A DNA stretch of 64,000 nt from DATKYQ01 sp035528415 (GTDB taxonomy: Bacteria; Myxococcota; B64-G9): contig DATKYQ010000008.1 of NCBI GenBank assembly GCA_035528415.1, positions 1-64,000 on the forward strand, written 5' to 3'. Below the pieces are notes generated by a model. It had not been told where the DNA came from. It was given only the letters and a program-made list of their open reading frames with translations, and did no database searches. Position 1 is the first letter of the stretch, and the number at the start of each line of letters is the position of its first letter. Positions 40,564-50,311 of this stretch are shown here, piece by piece. The translations under genes and the position numbers were made by a program.

Positions 40564-40567
40564 AGAG

Positions 40568-42544
40568 ATGGATGTCAGATGCGAGAAATGCGGTACCGAG
40601 TACGAATTCGACAACGACCGGGTCACCGAAGAGGGCGTGACCGTAAAGTGCTCGACATGCGGGCATCTTTTCAAGATACGCAAGAAATCTTTCGTTCTGA
40701 CTGAACCAGTGGTGTTGGGCAAAAAGGACTCGGACGAGGGGCGCAACTGGATGATTCGCCGTGGAGACGGCACCATACTCAGCTTCAAGGAACTCACTAC
40801 TCTCCAGAAGTGGATCGTCGAGCGCAAGGTCGCCCGGGAGGACGAGATATCGAAGAGCGGCGAAACCTGGAAACGATTGGGATCCATCGCCGAGTTGGCC
40901 TCGTTTTTCCAAGTAGTCGATCAGGCCAGTTCGGCCACGGCCCCCGGGCTGTCCGCGCAGCCACCTATTCAGCCCGCGCCGGTACCGGCGGCTGGAACCA
41001 CCCAGCCCCTGCCGGCCGCCATGCCTGCCGCATCAGCACCCACTCCGATCGAAGTGCCAACTTCGGCGCCTCTGGCAGCGCAACCGGCCCAACCGGCCGC
41101 GCCTGCCCCGGGGATCGCTCCCGTCCAGGCCAGCGCGCCGGCCGACGCTCAACCGGCCGCGCCCGAAATGGGCGGCGAGCCCGACAGTTGGGGAGAAATG
41201 CCGCCGGATGCCGATGATGACATAATCGAAAAATGGAAACGGCGTGGCCGGCACAAGTGGTATTTCATCGTTCCATTAATCGTAATCCTTTTGGGCCTCG
41301 GGGGTTGGTACCTGGCATCGAAAGATACTTTCATGAAGGTTGTGGGCATGATCACCGGACGGGGCGTGGAAATTCCCCCCCAGGCCAAGAGCCTGTTCGA
41401 AAGTGGCCTGGCCCACTTCCTGAAGGATTCGGCCGGCGAACTGGCGGCGGCCCGGAAAGATCTCAACGCGGCCATCGAGAAGGCCGAGGGAAAATATCCC
41501 GCGGCCCTGGCCACCCTGGGCGAGGTGCACGTCACCCAGGCGGACGAGAACCGGCAGAAGATCGCCATCCTCGACGAACGTATAGCCGCGCTTCAGAAGA
41601 GGATCGACGAATTGAAGCCGCAGGACGGCGCGGAACCCGACGACAAGGTCACGGCGCAGATTGCTCCGCTGCACAACGACAAGGTAGATCTGCAGCGCGA
41701 ACGGCTGAGGCTTACGGATGCCGCCAGGAAGGATCTCGAGGAGGCCAAGCGGCTTATCGACGCGGCCCGCGGCTTAGCCGAAAAGGACTTCGCGTCCAGG
41801 TGTGCCTTGGCGGACTATACCAGGGTAATGAGCCGCGACCGGGCCGGAGTGGAAGCGGCACTTCGAGAAGCGGCGGCCGTGAGAAAAGGGGAGGATCCCC
41901 TGATTCTGTACATAGACGGCGCTTCTCTGTCCGATGATCCGGGCTCGCTTCTGGCAGCGTCCGACAAGCTCAACCGGGCCGTTGTGCTCGATCCTCGCAT
42001 GGTGCGGGCACGCTATTTGTTGGCGAGAGTGCTTGTGGCCTTGAAACGGTCCGACGAGGCAAAGGCCCAGGCAGAGCGCGTGCTTCAAGACAGTCCTGAT
42101 CACGAGTTGGCCAAGCAACTGCTGGCTTCGCTGCAGCCCAAACCCGAGCCCAAGCCCGAAGTAAAACCCGCCGAACCCGGCCAACCCACGACTTACGAGG
42201 GCTGGAAAAAACTGGCGGACCAGTTGCAGGAAAAAGGCCGGATCGGCAAGGCTCTCAAGGCATACGACAAGGCCCTCGAGCTGAAACCCGAGGACCTCGA
42301 GGCGCTGACCGGCAAGGGCCTTTGCCTTCTGGATAACGGAAGTTACGGAATGGCCATAACCTGGTTCCGCAGGGCGTTGAAGAAGAATCCCCGTTTCGCC
42401 GATGCGATAATGGGATTGGCCGAGTCCTATAAGTACCAGGGAAACAAGGAACAGGCCAGGATATACTACCAGCGCTACCTGGACGTGCTTCCGGGAGGGC
42501 CGGAGGCGAACGTGGCCAGGAGAAACCTGAAAGAACTGAAGTAG
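40568..42544 (+). CDS. Zinc-ribbon / GYF-like / TPR membrane protein 2
   Basis: A 658-residue paralogue of the previous gene: zinc ribbon (VRCEKCGTEYEFDNDRV, VKCSTCGHLFKIR), GYF-like module (WMIRRGDGTILSFKELT), Pro/Ala-rich linker (about 125-215), membrane helix (YFIVPLIVILLGLGGWYLA) and a long C-terminal region of coiled coil and TPRs (AYDKALELKPEDLEALTGKG, WFRRALKKNPRFADAIMGLA). Likely a scaffold between cytoplasmic and periplasmic partners. It forms one transcription unit with the gene before it. Confidence 0.8.
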   Translation: MDVRCEKCGTEYEFDNDRVTEEGVTVKCSTCGHLFKIRKKSFVLTEPVVLGKKDSDEGRNWMIRRGDGTILSFKELTTLQKWIVERKVAREDEISKSGETWKRLGSIAELASFFQVVDQASSATAPGLSAQPPIQPAPVPAAGTTQPLPAAMPAASAPTPIEVPTSAPLAAQPAQPAAPAPGIAPVQASAPADAQPAAPEMGGEPDSWGEMPPDADDDIIEKWKRRGRHKWYFIVPLIVILLGLGGWYLASKDTFMKVVGMITGRGVEIPPQAKSLFESGLAHFLKDSAGELAAARKDLNAAIEKAEGKYPAALATLGEVHVTQADENRQKIAILDERIAALQKRIDELKPQDGAEPDDKVTAQIAPLHNDKVDLQRERLRLTDAARKDLEEAKRLIDAARGLAEKDFASRCALADYTRVMSRDRAGVEAALREAAAVRKGEDPLILYIDGASLSDDPGSLLAASDKLNRAVVLDPRMVRARYLLARVLVALKRSDEAKAQAERVLQDSPDHELAKQLLASLQPKPEPKPEVKPAEPGQPTTYEGWKKLADQLQEKGRIGKALKAYDKALELKPEDLEALTGKGLCLLDNGSYGMAITWFRRALKKNPRFADAIMGLAESYKYQGNKEQARIYYQRYLDVLPGGPEANVARRNLKELK

Positions 42545-42586
42545 CGCCTGCAAGCAGACACAGATCATCGAACCGAGGAGACGCTC

Positions 42587-42892
42587 ATGCCCCTGAAAAC
42601 TTCCAGCAGCGAGAATGAATACTTTGCCAGGGAAGAAGCCATCAAGCTACGCAAGCTGACCAGCCAGCAGAAAAAGGAAATGTCATCTGCCGAGCGGCAA
42701 AAACTCAAAGACCTTCACTTCATGCACTGTCCCAAGTGCGGTCTTGAAATGAAGACGATCAAGATCAACGATGTCGATATAGACAAGTGCTTCAGCTGCG
42801 GTGGTCTTTTTTTCGACGACGGCGAACTCGAAAAGGTCACCCGGCGGGCAAGCGAGTTCTTCAAGAGCGTAGACAACGTGTTCAAGAATTAG
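42587..42892 (+). CDS. Small TFIIB-type zinc-ribbon protein
   Basis: A 101-residue protein with a helical N-terminus and a zf-TFIIB-like ribbon: HCPKCGLEMKTIKI then IDKCFSCGGLFFDDGELEKV. The four Cys should bind zinc. Family members are widespread and uncharacterised. AGGAG precedes the ATG. It follows the TPR protein by 42 bases and is convergent with the PLP enzyme. Confidence 0.85.
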   Translation: MPLKTSSSENEYFAREEAIKLRKLTSQQKKEMSSAERQKLKDLHFMHCPKCGLEMKTIKINDVDIDKCFSCGGLFFDDGELEKVTRRASEFFKSVDNVFKN

Positions 42893-42900
42893 TCTGGCCG

Positions 42901-44367
42901 TTAATCGCCAAGCTCTTGCAGCAAGCCCACCTTGTGGTTGAAGTCTTCAATTAGCTTGTCGTATTCGCCGGCCCTGCCGAAGCGTTCCGGCCAATAGGTC
43001 TTGTGGTCGTTCCACTGTGCATTGAGCTCATCGAGGTCCTTATGTTGCTGCTCGATCCAGGTATAGTACTTCAAGTTGTGAATTCGGCGACGATCATAGT
43101 GATCCAGTTCGGCCATGCTGTCGTTCTTCAGCCCATTCAGATGCAGCCGTAAATCCAACCCCGCGCGATTCTCATCGTAAGGGCCCTCCGCCTGCCGGGC
43201 TTCTTCCAGGCGAGAGGCATATAACTCCATGGAATCGGTGAAGACCGTGAACAGGCAGTCATGCTCGTCGAGTTCGTACCAGCGGGCCGCCTTAATGGCG
43301 CTGAGCAGGTTGGAAATGCCAGAAATACCCAGCAGATCGAGTTTGGAAACCAGCTCGGCGGATATGCCCTGCTTTTCAAGCAAGCTCCTTCCCGCCGGCT
43401 CGTTGAACAGACGGATCAGGGCCATTGGATCGGCATCGTCAATGGCCACGATCATATCGGTATTTCGCACGTTGTGAATCCAGGGGACATGCTTGTCACC
43501 GATTCCCTCTATGCGGTGCCCTCCAAATCCGTTCCTGAGCAGGGTAGGACACTGCAGGGCCTCCGATGCGACTATCTTGGAGGCCGGATAGATCTCCTTC
43601 AAGCGCTCCCCGGCAGCCAGGGTGCCGGCACTGCCCGTGGCCGACACGTACCCGAAAAAGCGATCGGATGATCCCATGATGTCCGACAACACTTCGTGGA
43701 TGGCCTCGGCGGTAACGCTGTAATGCCACATCCCGTTTCCGAACTCGTCGAACTGGTTGAACACGACCACGTCGTCCCGCTCGGCCCGCAGCTCCCAGCA
43801 TTTATCGTAGATCTCCTTGACGTTGGATTCACAACCCGGCGTGGCGATAACCTCGGAGCCGATCGAGGCCAACCATTCGAAGCGCTCGCGGCTCATCTGC
43901 TCGGGCAGGATGGCCACCGATTCGCAAGCCAACAGGGCAGCATTGTACGCGCCCCCACGACAATAGTTTCCGGTGGACGGCCAGACGGCTTTCTGCCGGG
44001 TGGGATCGAACTTTCCTTCCACCAGGCGCGGCGCCAGGCAGCCGAAGGTCGCCCCGACCTTGTGCGAGCCGGTGGGAAAATACTTGCCGATCAGGCCGAA
44101 GATCCTGGCCCGCACTCCGGTCAGCTCGCGCGGGATCTCGAGGAAATTCACGCCATGAAACCGCCCACTTTCCGGATCGTTCTTCCAGCTTATCCTGAAG
44201 AGATTTCGCGGGTGCACGTCCCAGAGCCCGATCCCGGAAAGCTCATTACGAATCTTTTCGGGGATCTTGGAAGGATCGCGGTTCTGGGCGAAAGTAGGAA
44301 TGATGATATTCCGCTCGCGGCATCTGAGCGCGCTTCGTTCTATCTGCTTCTCGTCGACGTTCGGCAT
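42901..44367 (-). CDS. Fold-type II PLP-dependent enzyme, cysteine-synthase-like
   Basis: A 488-residue enzyme of the tryptophan-synthase-beta/cysteine-synthase superfamily. The PLP lysine lies in FPTGSHKVGATFG, and the phosphate loop is in VSATGSAGTLAAGERL. WPSTGNYCRGGAYNAALLA is the substrate-loop equivalent. The long C-terminal region (from about residue 370) is helical. The family is often annotated only as a PLP-dependent beta-subunit-like protein; lyase or beta-replacement chemistry is likely, substrate unknown. GGAGG five bases before the ATG at 44367 fixes the start. Confidence 0.82.
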   Translation of the reverse strand: MPNVDEKQIERSALRCRERNIIIPTFAQNRDPSKIPEKIRNELSGIGLWDVHPRNLFRISWKNDPESGRFHGVNFLEIPRELTGVRARIFGLIGKYFPTGSHKVGATFGCLAPRLVEGKFDPTRQKAVWPSTGNYCRGGAYNAALLACESVAILPEQMSRERFEWLASIGSEVIATPGCESNVKEIYDKCWELRAERDDVVVFNQFDEFGNGMWHYSVTAEAIHEVLSDIMGSSDRFFGYVSATGSAGTLAAGERLKEIYPASKIVASEALQCPTLLRNGFGGHRIEGIGDKHVPWIHNVRNTDMIVAIDDADPMALIRLFNEPAGRSLLEKQGISAELVSKLDLLGISGISNLLSAIKAARWYELDEHDCLFTVFTDSMELYASRLEEARQAEGPYDENRAGLDLRLHLNGLKNDSMAELDHYDRRRIHNLKYYTWIEQQHKDLDELNAQWNDHKTYWPERFGRAGEYDKLIEDFNHKVGLLQELGD

Positions 44368-44436
44368 GTGTGCCTCCAGTAGGAAAATGCGCAGCAATCA
44401 TTACCACGTGGAGACTCGGCTGGACAAGGGGAAACT

Positions 44437-45468
44437 ATGTCCCTTACAATGCCTGGCATGTATGAAGCCCGCTACTGGGAAGCCGAAGGAAACCAGGTCG
44501 TGCGCTGCCGGCTGTGTCCCCACAACTGCGCCATCAAGCCGGGCAAGCGCGGTATATGCGGGGTTCGTGAGAACATCGATGGGAAGCTGTTTTCCCTTAA
44601 CTACGGCAAGGCCATAGCCGTCCACAACGATCCCATCGAGAAGAAGCCGCTGTTTCACGTCCTGCCGGGTTCACAGAGCCTGAGCGTGGCCACCGTCGGC
44701 TGCAACCTGAGCTGTGCGCACTGTCAGAACCACGATATCAGCCAGTATCCGCGCCGCAACACCAGTATACCGGGCAGCGAAACGGCGCCCGCAGCAGTTG
44801 TTGCGGCCGCCCGGCGAGCGGGGGCAGCCAGCATCTCTTTCACCTACACGGAGCCGACCATCTTCATGGAATGGGCCCAGGACATCGCGGAGCTGACCGC
44901 AGCCAGCACCATTCGTTGCGTGTCTGTAACCAACGGTTACACATCTCCCCGGCCGCTGCGCGACATCGCCCCCAACCTGCTGGCCGCCAACGTAGACCTC
45001 AAGTCTTTCCGTGATGATTTCTACCAACGGGTGTGCGGTGCGCGCCTGCAGCCCGTGCTGGACACCATCCGTCTGATGCGCGAGCAGGGCATCTGGGTCG
45101 AGGTAACCACGCTGCTGATTCCCGGCCTGAACGACTCGCCTGAAGAAGTGGTAGACATGGCCGACTTCATCGCCTCGGTCGATCCGGCAATTCCCTGGCA
45201 CCTGAGTCGTTTTCGCCCCGACAACGAGATGCTCGATCGCCCCCCCACGCCGACGGCAACCATAGACCAAGCCCGGCGAATCGGCCTCGATCAGGGATTG
45301 CGCTTCGTCTACTCCGGAAACGTATGGGGCGACGAGGGCGAGCACACCCGTTGTCCGTCCTGCAACAAGGCAGTCATCGAGCGCTACGGTTTCAGCGTAA
45401 AATCGAACCGCCTACAGGACGGAAAATGCCCGCATTGCGGCGAGAGCATCGAGGGAATCTGGAAATAG
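44437..45468 (+). CDS. amrS: AmrS-type radical SAM enzyme (AmmeMemoRadiSam system)
   Basis: A 343-residue radical SAM enzyme. A first Cys cluster CRLCPHNCAIKPGKRGICGV is followed by the radical SAM site CNLSCAHCQN. A C-terminal zinc-ribbon-like CPSCNKAV and CPHCGES is present. These are the features of AmrS and pyruvate-formate-lyase-activase-like proteins. In other genomes it travels with AmmeMemoRadiSam partners A and B; neither is nearby here. The reaction is not settled. Start codons at 44437, 44449 and 44458 are possible. Confidence 0.88.
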   Translation: MSLTMPGMYEARYWEAEGNQVVRCRLCPHNCAIKPGKRGICGVRENIDGKLFSLNYGKAIAVHNDPIEKKPLFHVLPGSQSLSVATVGCNLSCAHCQNHDISQYPRRNTSIPGSETAPAAVVAAARRAGAASISFTYTEPTIFMEWAQDIAELTAASTIRCVSVTNGYTSPRPLRDIAPNLLAANVDLKSFRDDFYQRVCGARLQPVLDTIRLMREQGIWVEVTTLLIPGLNDSPEEVVDMADFIASVDPAIPWHLSRFRPDNEMLDRPPTPTATIDQARRIGLDQGLRFVYSGNVWGDEGEHTRCPSCNKAVIERYGFSVKSNRLQDGKCPHCGESIEGIWK

Positions 45469-45472
45469 CCGA

Positions 45473-48400
45473 CTAATGGCCAATTTTTCGTCTGACCGCC
45501 AGGCCCAGTAGCATTAGCAGTCCCAGCAGGCCGAACGTCCTCGATCCGCCGGTCGCCGCGCAGCCGCATCCCGAGGAGGCTCCGTTCTGACAGGCGTCCA
45601 GGCCGCCTGTGCAGACGCCGCCAGTACAGTGCTCGCCGGCGGTGCACTCGTCTCCGTCGTCGCACAGGGTGCCATTGGTCAGGGGGATCGCCTGACAGGC
45701 CCCGCTTTGCGGATCGCAGGCGGCTTGATTGCAGTCATCGATCAATACAGAACAATCTTTCTGCATACCAGCGCATACCCCCGCCGCGCAGCTGTCGGCC
45801 TCGGTGCACGGATCGCCGTCATCGCAGGCCGTTCCGTCATCGAGTGCGGTCGCAAAACAGCTGCCGTCCGCCGGATCGCAGACTCCGGCATGGCATTCAT
45901 CGGCGAAGGCCGTGCAATCCACAGGAGTGCCCGCGCAGACTCCGGAAGCGCACGCATCGGAGGTGGTGCAGGCGTCACCATCGTCACACGCCGCCGTGTT
46001 GGCGGTCTGATAGCAACCGCTGGCCGAATCACACGAGTCATCGGTACACGGGTCGCCGTCGTCGCATTCGATAGCCGCACCCGAGCAGTTCCCCTGGTAG
46101 CAGCCGTCGCTTGCCGTGCAAGCGTCGCCATCGTTACAGGCCGTGCCATCAGCCAGCGGCTGTGTCTCGCATATACCGCCTGTCGGGTTGCAGACTCCGG
46201 CGTTGCAAGCGTCATCGAGAGTCGAGCAGTCAAGCGCCACGCCCCCGCAGGAGCCGTTCAGACAGATATCGCCAAGCGTGCAGGCATTGCCGTCATCACA
46301 GAAAGCCGTGTTGTTGGTAAAAACGCAACCGACAGCAAGATCACAGGAGCCGTCCGTGCAGGCGTTGCCATCGTCGCAGACCACGGCCGCGCCTGCGCAA
46401 ACACCGCCGGAGCAGACATCGTTACCCGTGCATATGTTACCGTCGTCGCAGGCGGTGCTGTTGTCGGCATGCATGCAGCCCAGAGCCGCATCGCACGAAT
46501 CGTCGGTGCAGATATTACCATCGTCACAGTCCAGGATCGTGCCGGCCTGACACAGCCCGGAGGCACAACTCTCGGCACCGTTACACACGCTGCCGTCATC
46601 GCAATCCGCATCGACCGCACACTGTTTGCAACCGTTGTCGGCGGAGTCGCTCGCTCCGTCGCAGTCATTATCCAGGCCGTCGGAACAAACAGCGTCGCCG
46701 AAAGGACCCTCGAATGTGTCCGGGTTTACCTGGCCGGAGCTGTCGTCGCAATCGTCACCGCCGCAGGCGGCCGAAACATGACCATCCCCGTCGGCATCGA
46801 GAGGCGCACCGCTACAGGAGCCCTGGTTACAGACGTCATTCATGGTGCAAATATTGCCGTCATCACAGCTTATGCTGTTAGGCACAAAAACGCAGCCCGA
46901 AGCGGAGTCGCAGGAATCGTCGGTGCATAGGTTGCCGTCGTCACAGGTTACAGGAACGCCGGCGCAAGCGCCGCTTGCGCAAACATCGCTCGCCGTGCAA
47001 GCGTCACCGTCGTCGCAAGAGGCCGTGTTGGGTGAATGCTGGCAGTTGCCGGTGCCGGCTACGCATGAATCGTCGGTGCACAAATTGAGATCGTCGCAAT
47101 CCTTGGGAGTTCCCTGGCAGCTGCCTGCCAGGCAGAAATCGTTAACGGTACATGGATCGACGTCATCGCACAGGGCCGTGTTGGGAGTGAAGACACAGCC
47201 TGAAGCCGAGTCACAGGAATCGTCGGTACAGACATTGCCATCGTCGCAGCTAATCGGCGTGCCCGTACACAACCCACTCGAGCAAATATCGTTCTCGGTG
47301 CAAGCGTCGCCGTCGTCGCAAGAAGCTGTGTTGTTCACATGGACGCAACCCAACACAGAATCACAGGAGTCGTCGGTGCACATATTGCCGTCGTCGCACG
47401 AGATGGGTGTGCCGGAACAAGCTCCCCCCGAGCATACATCGGAAGAAGTACAGGCGTCGCCGTCGTTGCAGGCGATGCTGTTGTTTGTAAAGACACAACC
47501 CGATGCGGGATTGCATGAATCATCCGTGCACAGGTTGTTGTCGTTGCAGGTAATGGATGTGCCCGAACAGGTTCCTCCTGCGCAGGTGTCGCCGCTGGTA
47601 CAAGCATTGCCATCGTCACAAGCGGCGGTGTTATTCGTATTGACGCAACCCAGCACAGAATCGCATGAATCGTCGGTGCACACGTTGCCGTCGTCGCACG
47701 AAATGGGTGTGCCGGAACAGGCGCCACCCGAACATACGTCGGGAGAGGTACAAGCGTCGCCGTCATCACAAACGGCACTGTTGTTCGTGTTGACACAACC
47801 CGATGCGGGATTGCATGAATCGTCTGTGCACAGGTTGCTATCGTTGCACGAGATAGGCGTGCCTGAACAAGTCCCGCCCGCGCAGGTGTCGCCGCTGGTA
47901 CAAACGCTGCCATCGTCACAGGCGTCGGTGTTGTTCGTAAAGACACAGCCCGATGCGGGATTACATGAATCGTCAGTGCACAGGTTGCCGTCATCGCACA
48001 CGATGGGCGTGCCGGAACAGACGCCACCCGAACACACGTCGCCGGAAGTACAGGCGTCGCCGTCGTCACAAGCGGCGGTGTTGTTCGTATTGATGCAACC
48101 CAGCACAGAATCACAGGAATCATCGCTGCACACGTTGCCGTCATCGCACGAGATGAGTGTGCCGGAACAGGAACCACCCGAGCAGACGTCGCCGCTGGTA
48201 CAGGCGTCGCCATCATCACAAACATCGCTGTTGTTCGTAAAGACGCAGCCCGTTGCTGAATCACAGGAGTCGTCGGTGCAGAGGTTCATATCATCACAGG
48301 GGAAAGGGAATCCCGCGCATACACCTGCCGAGCATACGTCGAGTGATGTGCAAGCGTCGCCGTCGTCGCAGCTGGCCGTGTTGTTGGCATACTGACATCC

Positions 48401-50239
48401 AAGAACAGCATCGCACGAGTCGGCGGTGCAAGGATCCGCATCGTCGCAATCAATCGCCGTGCCGATACAGGCTCCCGCGCCGTCACACTGGGTGTTCGTG
48501 GTGCAAGCGTCGCCGTCGTCGCAGGCCGTGCCCGCATCAGCAAAACAGCCGAGCACCGAGTCGCAACTCGCAAGCTGGCAGGAGTTTGTCGGTGCCGGAC
48601 AGCTCACGGGTATTCCGGAGCCGCAGTTACCGGCGCCGTCACAGATTTCTCCAGAGGTGCAGGCATCGACGTCGTCGCACACGGTCCCGGCAGCCGCATC
48701 GCACAGGGTGACCGGGTCGCAGTTCGCCAGCTGGCAAGCGTCAGTTGGAACTGGGCAGCTAACCGGCTGGCAGGTGCCGGACGAATCGCACACGGTATCG
48801 CAGGCGCCGTCGCAGGCGCTCTCGCAACAAACTCCATCGACACAGAAGTCGCTCAGGCATTCGATCCACCCGCCGCAGGAGGTACCGAGGCCCAGCAGCC
48901 AGAAAACCTGTCCCGGGGTGGGTGTCGCCTGGTCAAGCATGTCGCCGGAGCAGTCATCGCTGTCCTCGCGCGACTGGGGCCGCTCGAGGGAATGCGCCTC
49001 GACTACGTCCGCCGCCGGTGTCACTCCCGGCCAGACGCCGCTGCCCCAGCTAACCACGTCGATCACGGTGTCGTAGGGGTCGACCAGCAGCACCTCGTCA
49101 GAGGTATTGCTCAGATTGACATTGCCGGTGGCCCACGGGTTGTAGTCAATCATGTCCCCCGCCAAACTCGTGTCGTCCAATTCGAAATCGGCATCAACGC
49201 CATTGCTTGTAAAAAACTGCAAGCCATCGTTGGCCACGACCACCACGTTGTCGAGGCCGATTATGCCTCCCGCCGGGAAGGCAGCCATGCCCTCGCCCCC
49301 GTCGATCGTCTCTTCGTCGCCCAGTTTGTAACCGTCCAGCGGGAAACCGTCCAGGCCGCTGCGGTTGAAGACCTCGATCCACTCGTCCCCCGGCTCTGCG
49401 GCCCCGTCGTAGAGCACCTCGTTGACCACCAGCGGCGCAGACGGCTCGCTGTCCGGGTCGAGATGGAACCAGACGCTGAAGTGGTAATCGGCAATTCCGT
49501 CGGCCACCTCGGCCCAGGTGTTCGAGGTGTCGCCGGGATCACCGTAGTTGGTGATCGCGTCTAGGATATCGCTCGCCCCGTCAATGTCCCATGCGTCATC
49601 TACTACATCGGCCATTAACGAGACTATTGTGAACTGGACCGGGACGGGCCCCCCGGGGCCAGCCAGGATGTTCAGGGGAACGCCAATCTCGATGAAGTTG
49701 CCGGAAATCACCGCCACTGTTGCGCCGAGGCCGATCTCCGTGAAGATCGGATCGTAGACCGCCGGGACCTGTCCGCTGCCGAAACGGGTCACGATCAAGT
49801 ACTCCCATCTGACGAGGTCGGTGACCCTGGTATCCGAGTTCGAGCCGAGCCACTCAGAGCCGCTTCCGGAAAGGTGATCGAGATCGATGGCTATCTGGAC
49901 CTGTGGCGCGCCGTCACCCGTGGGAACGGTGATACCGGCCATTTCCACCAGGAAGTATATGTTGTTCTGGTCGGAGGTGACGCGGAGCTGAAGCATGTCG
50001 ACATTCGACGAGTTGGCGAAGTCGGTGCGTTCATCTGCGGGCGCGTCGACCCATACGTATTCACCCTCACCCGCCCCGTTACGGGTGATGTGACCGAGAT
50101 TGACGCTCGGCGGTACGGCCAAGGTCCACTCGATCGGGTTGCCGTCGACGACAACCGGATGCGCCATGGCCTTTCCTGGACCCATGACCACTAAAACCAT
50201 CGTAAAGACCAATCTAATGCACAGGCCACTCGATTTCAT
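45473..50239 (-). CDS. Giant Cys-module surface protein with lamin-tail domain and MYXO-CTERM-like tail
   Basis: A 1588-residue exported protein. Signal peptide at residues 1-26. Residues 27-270 form a beta-rich domain (PVVVDGNPIEWTLAVPPSV). Residues 275-430 are a lamin-tail domain (LVVNEVLYDGAAEPGDEWIE). From about residue 520, twenty 50-residue modules follow, each of two halves: CDDGDACTSGDVCSGGVCSG and CDDGNLCTDDSCDSASGC. One module is interrupted by a MopE-like segment (DADGDGHVSAACGGDDCDD). The C-terminus (GCGCAAT, hydrophobic helix LLGLLMLLGLAV, then RRK) matches the MYXO-CTERM sorting signal, so it is likely processed and surface attached. No enzyme motif. GGAGGAA precedes the ATG. 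Confidence 0.85.
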   Translation of the reverse strand: MKSSGLCIRLVFTMVLVVMGPGKAMAHPVVVDGNPIEWTLAVPPSVNLGHITRNGAGEGEYVWVDAPADERTDFANSSNVDMLQLRVTSDQNNIYFLVEMAGITVPTGDGAPQVQIAIDLDHLSGSGSEWLGSNSDTRVTDLVRWEYLIVTRFGSGQVPAVYDPIFTEIGLGATVAVISGNFIEIGVPLNILAGPGGPVPVQFTIVSLMADVVDDAWDIDGASDILDAITNYGDPGDTSNTWAEVADGIADYHFSVWFHLDPDSEPSAPLVVNEVLYDGAAEPGDEWIEVFNRSGLDGFPLDGYKLGDEETIDGGEGMAAFPAGGIIGLDNVVVVANDGLQFFTSNGVDADFELDDTSLAGDMIDYNPWATGNVNLSNTSDEVLLVDPYDTVIDVVSWGSGVWPGVTPAADVVEAHSLERPQSREDSDDCSGDMLDQATPTPGQVFWLLGLGTSCGGWIECLSDFCVDGVCCESACDGACDTVCDSSGTCQPVSCPVPTDACQLANCDPVTLCDAAAGTVCDDVDACTSGEICDGAGNCGSGIPVSCPAPTNSCQLASCDSVLGCFADAGTACDDGDACTTNTQCDGAGACIGTAIDCDDADPCTADSCDAVLGCQYANNTASCDDGDACTSLDVCSAGVCAGFPFPCDDMNLCTDDSCDSATGCVFTNNSDVCDDGDACTSGDVCSGGSCSGTLISCDDGNVCSDDSCDSVLGCINTNNTAACDDGDACTSGDVCSGGVCSGTPIVCDDGNLCTDDSCNPASGCVFTNNTDACDDGSVCTSGDTCAGGTCSGTPISCNDSNLCTDDSCNPASGCVNTNNSAVCDDGDACTSPDVCSGGACSGTPISCDDGNVCTDDSCDSVLGCVNTNNTAACDDGNACTSGDTCAGGTCSGTSITCNDNNLCTDDSCNPASGCVFTNNSIACNDGDACTSSDVCSGGACSGTPISCDDGNMCTDDSCDSVLGCVHVNNTASCDDGDACTENDICSSGLCTGTPISCDDGNVCTDDSCDSASGCVFTPNTALCDDVDPCTVNDFCLAGSCQGTPKDCDDLNLCTDDSCVAGTGNCQHSPNTASCDDGDACTASDVCASGACAGVPVTCDDGNLCTDDSCDSASGCVFVPNSISCDDGNICTMNDVCNQGSCSGAPLDADGDGHVSAACGGDDCDDSSGQVNPDTFEGPFGDAVCSDGLDNDCDGASDSADNGCKQCAVDADCDDGSVCNGAESCASGLCQAGTILDCDDGNICTDDSCDAALGCMHADNSTACDDGNICTGNDVCSGGVCAGAAVVCDDGNACTDGSCDLAVGCVFTNNTAFCDDGNACTLGDICLNGSCGGVALDCSTLDDACNAGVCNPTGGICETQPLADGTACNDGDACTASDGCYQGNCSGAAIECDDGDPCTDDSCDSASGCYQTANTAACDDGDACTTSDACASGVCAGTPVDCTAFADECHAGVCDPADGSCFATALDDGTACDDGDPCTEADSCAAGVCAGMQKDCSVLIDDCNQAACDPQSGACQAIPLTNGTLCDDGDECTAGEHCTGGVCTGGLDACQNGASSGCGCAATGGSRTFGLLGLLMLLGLAVRRKIGH
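45590..48690 (-). repeat. About twenty tandem 150-bp coding repeats
   Basis: The repeats encode 50-residue Cys modules. Neighbouring units are very similar (for example around 47,340-48,250), which implies recent unit duplication or gene conversion. All stay in frame. Confidence 0.85.
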
Positions 50240-50311
50240 GGCAGTTCCTCCAGGTGGCTATTCTTTGGAGCATACTTTAGCAGATCGGCAGGGTGTTTCC
50301 CAGCCGCAATG

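Noticed and set aside
45629..48395. Long open frames on the plus strand across the Cys-module gene
   Set aside because: They mirror the repetitive codon use of the minus-strand gene. Their translations are low-complexity, without ribosome sites or family signatures.
45590..48690. Dense short repeats resembling a CRISPR or satellite array
   Set aside because: The repeats lack unique spacers, have a 150-bp period and encode in-frame Cys modules of one long protein.
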